A DNA stretch of 38,494 nucleotides from assembly GCF_000225525.1 (NCBI RefSeq), contig NZ_AGBF01000053.1, forward strand, positions 1 to 38,494, read 5' to 3'. The notes below the pieces were generated by a model, which ran no database searches, was not told the DNA's origin, and worked only from the letters and a program-made list of their open reading frames with translations. Made by a program: the position numbers and the translations under genes. Below are positions 31,477-38,494 of this stretch, one piece after another (the stretch's first letter is position 1; every line of letters begins with the position of its first letter). This DNA comes from Streptomyces zinciresistens K42. Its GTDB lineage: Bacteria; Actinomycetota; Actinomycetes; Streptomycetales; Streptomycetaceae.

Positions 31477-32827
31477 GACCGCCCGGACGGACGCGCCCGT
31501 CGCCTACGAGGACGCCCCCCTCACCCGCTTCCACATCCGCGTCGCTGTCGCCGGGACCGGCGGACAGTTCAGCGACGGCTTCATCCTCGGCATCATCGGT
31601 ATCGTCCTCACCTCCGCCTCCGGTGCCCTGGGACTCACCCCGCTGTGGATCGGTCTGCTCGGAGCCGCGACGCTCGCCGGACTCTTCCTCGGGGCCGTCG
31701 TCACCGGACCCATCGCCGACAAGGTGGGCCGCAAGCACATCTTCGGCTGGAACATGTCCGTCTTCGCGGTCCTGTCCGGACTCCAGTTCTTCATCCAGGA
31801 GCCCTGGCAGCTGCTGGTGCTCAGGCTCCTGATCGGCGTCGTCCTCGGCGCCGACTACGTGGTCAGCAAGTCCCTCGTCACGGAACTGTCCCCGAGGCGG
31901 TCCCGCGGCCGCCTCATGAGCCTCCTCGCCGTGGCCTGGGCCGGCGGCTACGTCATGGCCTACCTCGTCGGCTTCCTGCTCACCGACGTCGGCGGCGAGT
32001 CGTGGCGGTACATGCTGGCCGTCAGCGCGCTCCCCGCCGTACTGACGTTCGGATTCCGGCTCGGTGTCCCCGAATCACCGCTGTGGCTCACCAGGCACGG
32101 CCGCACCGAAGAGGCCGCGGCCATCATCAGGCGCCACCTCGGACCCGGCGTCCAGCCGCCGCCGGAGGTCACCAGCACCCGACAGGGAGGCATGCGCGAC
32201 CTGTTCACCGCGAAGCACCGCAAGCGCACCGCCGTCGGCGCGCTGTTCTACGTCTGCCAGGTCATCCCCTTCTTCGCTCTGGGCACGTTCGCCCCGCAGG
32301 TGATGAAGTCCCTCGGCGTGACGAGCGCCCTGGCGGCCGGGGCCGCCTACAACGTCTTCCTTCTCGTGGGCGCCGTCCTCGGTCTGCTCTTCATCGACCG
32401 GATCCCGCGGCGGTCCTTCCTCATCGGCACCTTCTTCGCCGGCGCGGCCCTGCTCACGGCCCTCATGGCCTTCGCCGACGTCAACCCGGTGATCGCCGTC
32501 GGGCTCTTCGCCCTCTTCGCACTCGTGCTGGCCGCCGCGGTCAACCTCGAGTTCGTCTACCCGCCGGAACTCTTCCCGACGGAGGTCCGCGCGTCCGGGG
32601 TCGGAGTGGCCGTCGCCGCGAGCCGCCTCGGCTCCGCGTCCAGCACCTTCCTGCTGCCCATCGTCGTGGACGCGTACGGCGTCAACGTCGCCCTCGGCGG
32701 ATGCGTCGCGGTCCTCGCCGTCGGCGGACTCATCTGCTGGGCGTGGGCTCCGGAAACGAGCAGGCAGTCCCTGACCGAGGCCCCGGACGCCCCCGCCGAG
32801 CACCCGGCCGCCCAACCGGCGCACTGA
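31469..32827 (+). CDS. MFS transporter (sugar/organic-acid porter type)
   Basis: A 452-residue major facilitator with 12 predicted membrane segments. Hallmarks are GPIADKVGRKHIFGWNMSVFAV (loop 2-3 motif), VLGADYVVSKSLVTELSPRRSRGRLMSLLAVAWAGGYVMAYLVG, FRLGVPESPLWLTRHGRTEEA (central loop) and YPPELFPTEVRASGVGVAVAASRLGS near segment 11. This pattern fits porters of the sugar, quinate and aromatic-acid type. GTG at 31469 overlaps the lyase stop by 8 bases, so the pair is co-translated; the transporter probably carries the lyase's substrate or product across the membrane. Controlled with the lyase by the divergent IclR gene. Substrate unknown. Confidence 0.91.
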   Translation: MTETARTDAPVAYEDAPLTRFHIRVAVAGTGGQFSDGFILGIIGIVLTSASGALGLTPLWIGLLGAATLAGLFLGAVVTGPIADKVGRKHIFGWNMSVFAVLSGLQFFIQEPWQLLVLRLLIGVVLGADYVVSKSLVTELSPRRSRGRLMSLLAVAWAGGYVMAYLVGFLLTDVGGESWRYMLAVSALPAVLTFGFRLGVPESPLWLTRHGRTEEAAAIIRRHLGPGVQPPPEVTSTRQGGMRDLFTAKHRKRTAVGALFYVCQVIPFFALGTFAPQVMKSLGVTSALAAGAAYNVFLLVGAVLGLLFIDRIPRRSFLIGTFFAGAALLTALMAFADVNPVIAVGLFALFALVLAAAVNLEFVYPPELFPTEVRASGVGVAVAASRLGSASSTFLLPIVVDAYGVNVALGGCVAVLAVGGLICWAWAPETSRQSLTEAPDAPAEHPAAQPAH

Positions 32828-33039
32828 ACAGCGCCCAGGCACGACACGGGCTGTCACCCGCGAACGCCCGGCCCGGCCCGCGCAGGCGAGGAGTACGGCG
32901 CGCTGCCGGCCGGGTCCGGGCACCTGTCGGCAGCGGTCAGGTGAAGAAGGGCTGTTCATACATGCGACCAGCAACCCGTCAAGGTGCCGCCTCGCAGAAA
33001 TATCGTTCGAGAGTGTGAACCAAAGACCGTGCGCGGGTC

Positions 33040-33068
33040 TTGTCAGCCCGTCGAGCGCGTCCTATCGT
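33040..33068 (+). promoter_or_regulatory. Promoter of the pectate lyase gene
   Basis: TTGTCA (33040-33045), 17-base spacer, TATCGT (33063-33068). Good spacing and hexamers. The palindrome at 33078-33089 falls at about the transcription start, so a repressor there would block initiation. The leader to the ATG would be about 320 bases. Confidence 0.55.
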
Positions 33069-33077
33069 CTCCGTTCG

Positions 33078-33089
33078 GAAAGCGCTTTC
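33078..33089. promoter_or_regulatory. Palindromic operator GAAAGCGCTTTC
   Basis: A perfect 12-bp palindrome of the kind bound by LacI-family regulators, different in core from the three TTnCAACG sites. It lies directly after the -10 of the pectate lyase promoter. The regulator is probably encoded elsewhere. Confidence 0.55.
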
Positions 33090-33398
33090 TCCAGGCTTTC
33101 GCTCCAGAAGCAGCAAGGTCGGCACAGCGTCGCGGGAGCCGCCGCGACGAGTGAACGAGCCGCCGCCGACCGGGCCGCGCGCACCCGCACCCCGCAAGCG
33201 CTCCCTCTGCACCCGCACCCGCACCGCCCAGGCCGCCGCACGCCCCGCGCACTGCCGCTCCGCGCGCTTCCCGTGCCGGCGCCTCCGCACCTCCGTACCT
33301 CCGCACTCCGTACGTCCGGCGGCGCCTCGTGTCCCGGGTCCCGCCCGTCCGTCATGAACCCCACCTGTCATGAGCACATCGGGAATTCAGGAGGAGAG

Positions 33399-34934
33399 AT
33401 GAGAAGACCTCTCGCGCTGCGGCTGTCCGCGGCATCGGCGGCGCTGGCCCTGGCGGCCGCGGTCGGCATCGCCCTGTCCACGCCCGAGGCGTCGGCGGCC
33501 ACCGGTTCCGCCACCGGCTTCGCCACCCAGAACGGCGGGACCACGGGCGGGGCCGGCGGGCAGACGGTCCGGGCCGCCACCGGCACCCAGATCCATCAGG
33601 CGCTCTGCAACAGGCCCAGCAGCAGCACGCCGATCACGATCGAGGTCCAGGGCACCATCAACCACGCCAACACCACGAAGGTGTCCGGCAGCAGCTGCAA
33701 CACGGCCGCCGACGTCATCGAGCTCAAGCAGATCAGCAACGTCACGATCGTCGGCGTCGGCAGCGGCGCCGTCTTCGACCAACTGGGCATCCACATACGC
33801 CAGTCGAGCAACATCATCATCCAGAACGTGACGGTCCGCAACGTCAAGAAGTCGGGCTCACCCACCTCCAACGGCGGCGACGCCATCGGCATGGAGAGCG
33901 ACGTGCGCAACGTCTGGGTCGACCACACGACCCTGGAGGCGTCCGGCGGCGAGTCGGAGGGCTACGACGGCCTGTTCGACATGAAGAACAACACGCAGTA
34001 CGTGACGCTGTCCTACAGCATCCTGCGCAACTCCGGGCGCGGCGGCCTGATCGGCTCCAGCGAGAGCGACCGGTCCAACAGCAACATCACCTTCCACCAC
34101 AACCTCTACGACAACATCGACTCCCGCACTCCGCTGCTGCGCGGCGGAACGGCGCACATGTACAACAACTACTACCGGAACCTGAAGGAGTCCGGCATCA
34201 ACTCCCGCGCCGGAGCCAAGGCCAAGGTGGAGAACAACTACTTCAAGGACTCCAAGGACGTCCTGGGCACCTTCTACACCGACCAGCGGGGCTCGTGGCA
34301 GGTCGGCGGCAACCTCTTCGACAACGTGACCTGGTCCGCGCCCGGCTCCCAGAACTACCCCGCCGGGCCCGACCCGCAGTCGAACACGACCGTGGGCATC
34401 CCGTACCCCTACACCCTCGACGCCGCCTCCTGCGTACCGGACGTCGTGAGCCGGACCGCGGGCGCGAACACCGGTCTGAAGGTCTCGGACGGCAACTGCT
34501 CCCCGCAGACACCGCCGCCCGGCCCGACGACCACACCGCCCACCACCCCCGAACCGACCCCGCCTACCGGCACCAACCTCAGCATCGGCGCGGGCTCCGA
34601 CGGCTCCAGCAAGGCCGACGGCACCAGCTACGGCAACGTCCGCGACGGCGACCTCGGCACCTACTGGTCACCGGCCGGCACCACCGGGTCCGTCTCGGTC
34701 AAGTGGGGCTCCGCGACCGCCGTGTCGCGCGTCGGCATCCGGGAGGCCGCCGGCTCCGCCGGAGCCATCGGCACCTGGCGACTGCTCAACGGGGACACCG
34801 GAGGCATCCTCGCCTCCGGCAGCGGCGCGGGCACCCTCTCCTTCCCGCAGACCTCGCTGAAGAAGATCACCTTCGAGATCACCGGGGCGACCGGCACCCC
34901 GAGGGTGGCCGAGTTCGAGACCTACGGCTCCTGA
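33399..34934 (+). CDS. Secreted pectate lyase (PL1) with C-terminal F5/8C-like domain
   Basis: A 511-residue exported enzyme. Signal peptide 1-34 (hydrophobic core LSAASAALALAAAVGIAL, end ASAA). Catalytic beta-helix about 40-360, with PL1 hallmarks: NVTIVGVGSGAVF, IIIQNVTVRNVK, DAIGMESDVRNVWVDHTTLE, FHHNLYDNIDSRTPLLRGG. The VWVDH and RxPxxR blocks bind calcium and pectate. A Pro/Thr linker (about 368-388) leads to a beta-sandwich of about 110 residues (GNVRDGDLGTYWSPAGTTGSVSVKWGS), galactose-binding-like. It would cut polygalacturonate by beta-elimination outside the cell. ATG at 33399 follows GGAGGAGAG. The frame open upstream from 33015 lacks signal. Regulated separately from the GH2 locus. 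Confidence 0.93.
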   Translation: MRRPLALRLSAASAALALAAAVGIALSTPEASAATGSATGFATQNGGTTGGAGGQTVRAATGTQIHQALCNRPSSSTPITIEVQGTINHANTTKVSGSSCNTAADVIELKQISNVTIVGVGSGAVFDQLGIHIRQSSNIIIQNVTVRNVKKSGSPTSNGGDAIGMESDVRNVWVDHTTLEASGGESEGYDGLFDMKNNTQYVTLSYSILRNSGRGGLIGSSESDRSNSNITFHHNLYDNIDSRTPLLRGGTAHMYNNYYRNLKESGINSRAGAKAKVENNYFKDSKDVLGTFYTDQRGSWQVGGNLFDNVTWSAPGSQNYPAGPDPQSNTTVGIPYPYTLDAASCVPDVVSRTAGANTGLKVSDGNCSPQTPPPGPTTTPPTTPEPTPPTGTNLSIGAGSDGSSKADGTSYGNVRDGDLGTYWSPAGTTGSVSVKWGSATAVSRVGIREAAGSAGAIGTWRLLNGDTGGILASGSGAGTLSFPQTSLKKITFEITGATGTPRVAEFETYGS

Positions 34935-34956
34935 CACCACCCGGCGCCGCCATCCG

Positions 34957-35016
34957 GCCGCCCCGGGCCCGCGCATCCGCCGGACAGCCGTCCGGCGCGC
35001 GCGGGCCCGGGGCGGC
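34957..35016. terminator. Cruciform-like terminator between pectate lyase and MerR genes
   Basis: 18-bp perfect outer stem (34957-34974 with 34999-35016) and an inner stem, GCCGGAC (34979-34985) with GTCCGGC (34990-34996). It sits between two convergent genes, 22 bases after one stop and 10 bases from the other, and can serve both. Confidence 0.8.
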
Positions 35017-35026
35017 CCGCGCCACG

Positions 35027-36031
35027 TCAGCCCGGCCCGCGCCGCGCCAGCAGATACCGCGCCGTCAGGGCCACGCCCGGATCCTCGTCCTCCGTCAGCG
35101 CGGTGAGCGCGGCGGACGTCCGGGCGCCCGGGACGTCCGCCAGGGCCTGGGTCAGGCGGCGGCGCGCGGCCGAGTCCGCCCCGCCGTCCGTGAGCCGCCC
35201 GACCAGCCCCGCGGCGATCCGGTCGAGCAGCGCGGGATCGCGCGCCAGCGCGCCGAGCGCGTCGGCGGCGTCGACGTCGTTCACCGCCGCGACGACCATG
35301 TCGAGCAGCGCGGGGATCGACTCGGCAACTCCGCGCGCGCCCAGCGCCAGCGCCGCGCACCCCCGCACGCCGGGATCGCCGTCCGCGAGGGCGTCCTTCA
35401 GCAGCGGGACGGCCGCCGCCTGCGGCAGCTCGGCCACGGTCCGCACCGCCCGCCCGCGCACGTCGGCCCGCGCCGCCGCGAGCCCCCGTGCCAGCAGGGG
35501 CAGCGCCTCCTCACCGGCCTGGGCCAGACTCCACCGCAGGGCACCGGCGACGACCGGGTCCGGCTCGTCCAGCACCGCGTCCACCAGCGCCGCCACCGGT
35601 ACCACGGCGTGCTCACCGGTGGCCAGGGCCGCGCGCTGGCGCTCGCCCGCGCTCTCCGACGCCAACGCCCGCAACAGCGCCACGACCTGGAGCACGTCCT
35701 CCCACCGGGCGGGCTCCGCGGCGTCGATGCGGCCGAGCCGCGCGAGCAGTTCCGTCTCCCGCTCGATCCGCTCGCGCGTCTGCCGGACGAGGTCCGCGAC
35801 CAGCTCCGCGGGCGTGAATCCGGGGTCGTCCAGGGCGCGCCCCGCGTCGCGCAGCGACAGCCCCAGGGACCGCAGGCTCTCGATGTGGAAGATCCGCCGG
35901 ATGTCCGTGCCGGAGTACTCGCGGTAGCCGCCCGGCGTACGCCCCGTCGGACGCACCAGGCCGAGCGACTCGTAGTGCCGGAGCATGCGCGCGCTCACCC
36001 CGGAACGCCGTGCCACCTCGCCGATCAACAC
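35027..36031 (-). CDS. MerR-family regulator fused to HEAT repeats
   Basis: A 334-residue protein with two parts. Residues 1-70 are a MerR winged-helix domain (IGEVARRSGVSARMLRHYESLGLVRPTGRTPGGYREY), followed by a coiled-coil-like helix to about 120 (LVADLVRQTRERIERETELLARLG). From about 150 to the end are HEAT-type repeats, each with an ALxxxLxDxDPxVR-like pattern (LDEPDPVVAGALRWSLAQ, ALADGDPGVRGCAALALG, TEDEDPGVALTARYLL). HEAT repeats bind other proteins, so this may be a regulator whose activity is set by a partner. GTG at 36031 lies 6 bases after the stop of the upstream HEAT gene, so the two form an operon. Target and ligand are unknown. Confidence 0.88.
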   Translation of the reverse strand: MLIGEVARRSGVSARMLRHYESLGLVRPTGRTPGGYREYSGTDIRRIFHIESLRSLGLSLRDAGRALDDPGFTPAELVADLVRQTRERIERETELLARLGRIDAAEPARWEDVLQVVALLRALASESAGERQRAALATGEHAVVPVAALVDAVLDEPDPVVAGALRWSLAQAGEEALPLLARGLAAARADVRGRAVRTVAELPQAAAVPLLKDALADGDPGVRGCAALALGARGVAESIPALLDMVVAAVNDVDAADALGALARDPALLDRIAAGLVGRLTDGGADSAARRRLTQALADVPGARTSAALTALTEDEDPGVALTARYLLARRGPG

Positions 36032-36037
36032 CGCTGA

Positions 36038-36685
36038 TCACTCCTCCTGCGCGGGCGGCCCCACGGCCACGATGCGCTTCGCGTCCTCGACGGCGCCCGC
36101 GAACTCCGCGTCCGGGTCGAGCGCCAGCCGCTCCGTCTCCCCGGCATGGTGCCGTACCCGGGCGACGGGATCCGCCGCCGCGGCACGCAGCGCGGGCGCG
36201 GCGTCCGCGCCGAGCGCGACCAGCGCCCGGCTGAGGCTCAGCCGGGTGTCCCGGTCGCCGCGCCCCAGCTGCGTCACCAGCACCCGGGCGAGCGCGGGCC
36301 GTTCGCCGTCGGGCGCGAGGACGACCGCGGTACGCCAGGCGGCCCGCGCCACCTCGTCGTCGGCGTCGGTGAGACGCGCGCGCGTGAGCGCGGGCCAGGC
36401 CCGCCGGTCCCCGATCTTGGAGAGGGTGTGCAGCGCCTGGCCGCGCGCCTGCGCCCGGTCCGAGTCCAGCTCCCTGAGGAGCCTCGGGACCGTCGCCTCG
36501 GCCGGGTGCCGTGTGAGCGCCCACGTCAGCATGTCCCGTACGAAGAACTCCGGCTCCACCGCGCACCGTTCGACGAGCCGGTCGATGTGCCGGGGGTCCG
36601 GCGCCGCGCCGATCGCGAGCGCCGCCGACAGCCGTACCGACGCGTCCTCGCTCGCCAGGCCCCGCTGTGCCCGCGCCATGTCCAC
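36038..36685 (-). CDS. HEAT-repeat protein, partner of the MerR-HEAT regulator
   Basis: A 215-residue protein formed of HEAT-like repeats almost from end to end: EDASVRLSAALAIG, EPEFFVRDMLTWALTRHP, DSDRAQARGQALHTLSKIGD, DADDEVARAAWRTAVVL, RGDRDTRLSLSRALVALG and ADPVARVRHHAGETERLA. Such solenoids are protein-binding scaffolds or adaptor modules. The start is GTG 36685, with GAAGGA upstream; an ATG at 36679 is an alternative. It precedes and almost touches the MerR-HEAT gene, so the two proteins may bind each other or one partner. No catalytic motif is seen. Confidence 0.85.
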   Translation of the reverse strand: MDMARAQRGLASEDASVRLSAALAIGAAPDPRHIDRLVERCAVEPEFFVRDMLTWALTRHPAEATVPRLLRELDSDRAQARGQALHTLSKIGDRRAWPALTRARLTDADDEVARAAWRTAVVLAPDGERPALARVLVTQLGRGDRDTRLSLSRALVALGADAAPALRAAAADPVARVRHHAGETERLALDPDAEFAGAVEDAKRIVAVGPPAQEE

Positions 36686-36757
36686 GTACGTGTTCCTTCC
36701 CCTCGGGTGAGTGCGTCTCCGCGGCCCCAGTGAAGGGCCTGCCACGGTGTCAAGGTC

Positions 36758-36938
36758 AAGGCCGCCCGCCCGATCACCCTCGGCGACAACGTGGGGATCG
36801 GCGGCGGGGCCGTCGTCCTGCCCGGCGTCACCCTCGGCGACAACTCCGTCATCGGCGCCGGAGCCGTCGTCACCCAGGGACGTGCCGCCCGGCGTCGTCG
36901 CCGCCGGCAACCCCGCCCGCGTGGTGCGGAGTCTGTGA
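36758..36938 (+). pseudogene. Frameshifted, truncated hexapeptide O-acetyltransferase
   Basis: The first frame reads ITLGDNVGIGGGAVVLPGVT then LGDNSVIGAGAVVTQ, the left-handed beta-helix hexapeptide repeat of maltose/nodulation O-acetyltransferases (Maa, NodL). At about 36877-36880 one base is gained or two lost, and the second frame continues DVPPGVVAAGNPARVVRSL to a stop at 36938, exactly the usual C-terminus. The N-terminal two thirds of the enzyme are missing. No start or ribosome binding site is seen. It is a relic with no likely product; a sequencing error could explain the shift but not the missing N-terminus. Confidence 0.75.
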
Positions 36939-36963
36939 GAGCGCGGCCGCGGCCACCGCGACC

Positions 36964-37041
36964 GCCGACCCCCGCCGCCGCGCTCGCGTCCTCGACGCGG
37001 CCCTCGACCGCATCGCCGGGGAAGGCACCGCGCACGTCTGC
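36964..37041 (+). pseudogene. Possible TetR-family N-terminal fragment
   Basis: One frame reads RRRARVLDAALDRIAGEGTAHV, like the first helix of TetR regulators (typically ILDAALxLIAxxGxxxxT). The helix-turn-helix that should follow is absent, replaced by Pro-rich sequence. It is short and could be chance. Noted only as a possible remnant beside the acetyltransferase relic. Confidence 0.2.
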
Positions 37042-37122
37042 CCACCGCGGCCGTGGCAGGCTGAGCCCCCGGACAGCGCACCCGGACAGCGCACCCGGAC
37101 CGAGCCGCCGCAAGGAGCCCCC

Positions 37123-38337
37123 GTGACATACGACATCACAGCCCTCCGCTCCCGATTCCCGGCGCTGGAGGCCGGGATCGCCCACTTCGACGGGCCGGGC
37201 GGCACCCAGACCCCCGAGCCCGTCATCCGGGCCGTCGCGGACGCGCTCGCCCGCCCGCTGTCGAACCGGGGCCGGGTGGCGCCGGGGGAGCGCAACGCCG
37301 AGTCGATCGTCACCGGGACCCGTCAGGCCCTGGCCGACCTGCTGGGCGCGCAGCCCTCCGGCATCGTCTTCGGCCGCAGCGCCACCCAGCTCACCTACGA
37401 CTTCGCCCGCACCCTCGCCAAGACCTGGTCACCGGGGGACGAGGTGGTCGTCACCCGCCTCGACCACGACGCCAACATCCGCCCGTGGGTCCAGGCGGCC
37501 GCGGTGGTCGGGGCCGTCGTGCGCTGGGCCGACTTCGACCCCGCCACCGGGGAGCTGACCGCCGACGACATCCGCGCCGTCCTGTCCGAGCGGACCCGGC
37601 TCGTCGCCGTCACCGCCGCGTCCAACCTGATCGGCACCCGCCCGGACATCCCCCGGATCACCCGACTGGTCCGCGGGAGCGGCGCGCTGAGCTACGTCGA
37701 CGGCGTCCACCACGCCGCCCACACCCTGGTCGACCTGGAGCGGCTCGGTGCCGACTTCTACGTCTGCTCGCCGTACAAGTTCCTCGGCCCGCACCACGGA
37801 GTCCTCGCCGCCCGGCCGCAGTTGCTGGAGACGCTGCGGCCGGACAAGCTGCTGCCGTCCGGCGACGCCGTCCCGGAGCGCTTCGAACTGGGCACCCTGC
37901 CCTATGAGTTCCTCGCCGGAACCCGCGCGGCGGTCGACTTCCTCGCGGAGCTCGATCCCGACGCCCGCGGCACCCGCCGCCGGCGCCTCGAAGCCTCCTA
38001 CGCCGCGCTCGAAGAGCACGAAGGCGGCCTGCGCGCACGGCTCGACACGGGGCTGGCCGCCCTGGACGGCGTCACGGTGCACTCCCGCGCGGCCGACCGC
38101 ACGCCCACGCTGCTGCTGACGTTCGCGCGGCACGGCACGGCGGACGCCTACGCCTTCCTCGGCGAGCGCGGGGTGCACGCCCCCGCGTCCTCGTTCTACG
38201 CCGTCGAGGCGTCGCGGCGGCTGGGCCTCGGGGACGCGGGCGGCCTGCGCGTCGGCCTCGCGCCCTACACGAGCGAGCAGGACGTCGACCGGCTCCTGAG
38301 CGGTCTGGCCGAGTTCCTGGACCGCCCCGCCGGCTGA
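37123..38337 (+). CDS. Cysteine-desulfurase-like PLP enzyme (TIGR01976 type)
   Basis: A 404-residue class V aminotransferase-fold PLP enzyme. The N-terminus (YDITALRSRFPALEAGIAHFDGPGGTQTPEPVI) and C-terminus (ASSFYAVEASRRLGLGDAGGLRVGLAPYTSEQDVDRLL) match the cysteine-desulfurase-like subfamily named after VC1184. HHAAHTLVD and SPYKFLGPHHG give the PLP pocket; Lys219 is the predicted Schiff-base lysine. A catalytic Cys in the position used by SufS or IscS is not evident in the C-terminal loop, so desulfurase activity is doubtful. GTG at 37123 with AAGGAG upstream. Neighbours give no pathway clue. Confidence 0.88.
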   Translation: MTYDITALRSRFPALEAGIAHFDGPGGTQTPEPVIRAVADALARPLSNRGRVAPGERNAESIVTGTRQALADLLGAQPSGIVFGRSATQLTYDFARTLAKTWSPGDEVVVTRLDHDANIRPWVQAAAVVGAVVRWADFDPATGELTADDIRAVLSERTRLVAVTAASNLIGTRPDIPRITRLVRGSGALSYVDGVHHAAHTLVDLERLGADFYVCSPYKFLGPHHGVLAARPQLLETLRPDKLLPSGDAVPERFELGTLPYEFLAGTRAAVDFLAELDPDARGTRRRRLEASYAALEEHEGGLRARLDTGLAALDGVTVHSRAADRTPTLLLTFARHGTADAYAFLGERGVHAPASSFYAVEASRRLGLGDAGGLRVGLAPYTSEQDVDRLLSGLAEFLDRPAG

Positions 38338-38374
38338 CCGCGCGCCGGCCCCTCCCCGTGGGGGCAAGGGGACG

Positions 38375-38427
38375 CGGCCCCGCCGCGTGAGGGCACGGGG
38401 GCCCGGCCCCGCCGCGTGAGGGCACGG
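38375..38427. repeat. Direct repeat, two 24-bp copies
   Basis: An identical 24-base block beginning CGGCCCCGCCGCGTGAGGGC lies at 38375-38398 and 38404-38427, 29 bases apart start to start, downstream of the PLP-enzyme gene. Noncoding and of unknown role. Confidence 0.75.
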
Positions 38428-38494
38428 CCCCGCCCTCAGCCGCCCGGGGCGCCGTCCCCGGGCGGCGGCGTCCCGACGGTCCGCGCGACCGCCC

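Larger units (their letters stand above)
32828..33398. other. Intergenic region with pectate lyase promoter and operator
   Basis: No gene supported. The first 200 bases show no clear signal. The stretch 33040-33089 contains a good promoter and a perfect palindrome; the 300-base leader after it is Pro/Arg/Ala-biased in translation and lacks family signal. Confidence 0.6.
36686..37122. other. Intergenic region with gene remnants
   Basis: Contains a frameshifted acetyltransferase remnant (36758-36938) and, more doubtfully, a short TetR-like N-terminal fragment (36964-37041). No intact gene seen. Confidence 0.55.

Noticed and set aside
35027..36031. MerR gene as LitR, the light regulator of the carotenoid cluster
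   Set aside because: It carries HEAT repeats, lacks any cobalamin-binding motif, and lies 6 kb away in a different operon.
36711..36938. A 75-codon intact gene at the acetyltransferase relic
   Set aside because: Only its last 19 codons are in the right frame for the family; the rest is out of frame, so it is a pseudogene fragment.

Overview
The window is actinobacterial and almost certainly from a Streptomyces chromosome. G+C is very high with strong third-position GC bias, GTG starts are common, ATGA gene overlaps recur, and the gene families (DUF4383, CrtEIB/CrtYTU carotenoid genes, modular secreted glycosidases, Ala-rich small proteins) fit that genus. I saw no rRNA, tRNA, CRISPR array, phage gene or transposase.

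Layout. (a) 108-2094: PRC-barrel protein, small membrane protein, flavin-split-barrel protein, and a convergent methyltransferase. (b) 2412-15720: a probable sugar-utilisation locus. It holds a LacI-family regulator, a YtfQ-like sugar-binding lipoprotein, a double-ATPase, two different permeases, and two large convergent secreted GH2 enzymes. One GH2 enzyme carries a C-terminal AbfB (CBM42) module; the other carries PA14 and LamG modules. A 14-bp palindromic site (consensus TTnCAWCGWTGnAA) lies in front of the regulator, the binding protein and the second GH2 gene, which ties them into one predicted regulon. The transporter resembles the E. coli galactofuranose system YtfQRT-YjfF, so I propose a furanoside (Galf and/or Araf) scavenging system. 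(c) 15869-19132: orphan Ig-like tail, hotdog thioesterase-like gene, Ala-rich protein, DUF4383 protein and a short-chain dehydrogenase. (d) 19491-29158: a complete isorenieratene-type carotenoid cluster. crtE-crtI-crtB-Rieske runs on the minus strand and crtY-crtT-crtU on the plus strand, with an ECF sigma gene between them. A shared GGAACCCGT motif lies in front of both operons. (e) 29207-32827: an IclR regulator divergent from an aspartase-like lyase with an unusual active-site cysteine, translationally overlapped by an MFS transporter. (f) 33040-34934: a secreted pectate lyase (PL1) with its own palindromic operator. (g) 35027-36685: a MerR-HEAT fusion regulator and a HEAT-repeat partner. 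(h) 36758-38337: a frameshifted acetyltransferase remnant and a cysteine-desulfurase-like PLP enzyme.

How the parts work together. In region (b) the secreted GH2 enzymes would release sugars from furanose-bearing polymers, the ABC importer would take them up, and the LacI protein would hold the promoters off until a sugar ligand appears. In region (d) GGPP is converted through phytoene, lycopene and beta-carotene to an aromatic carotenoid, probably under the central ECF sigma factor. No MerR/B12 light sensor (LitR type) lies next to it in this window. Intrinsic-terminator-like hairpins close most transcription units, including a perfect 62-bp palindrome between the two GH2 genes.
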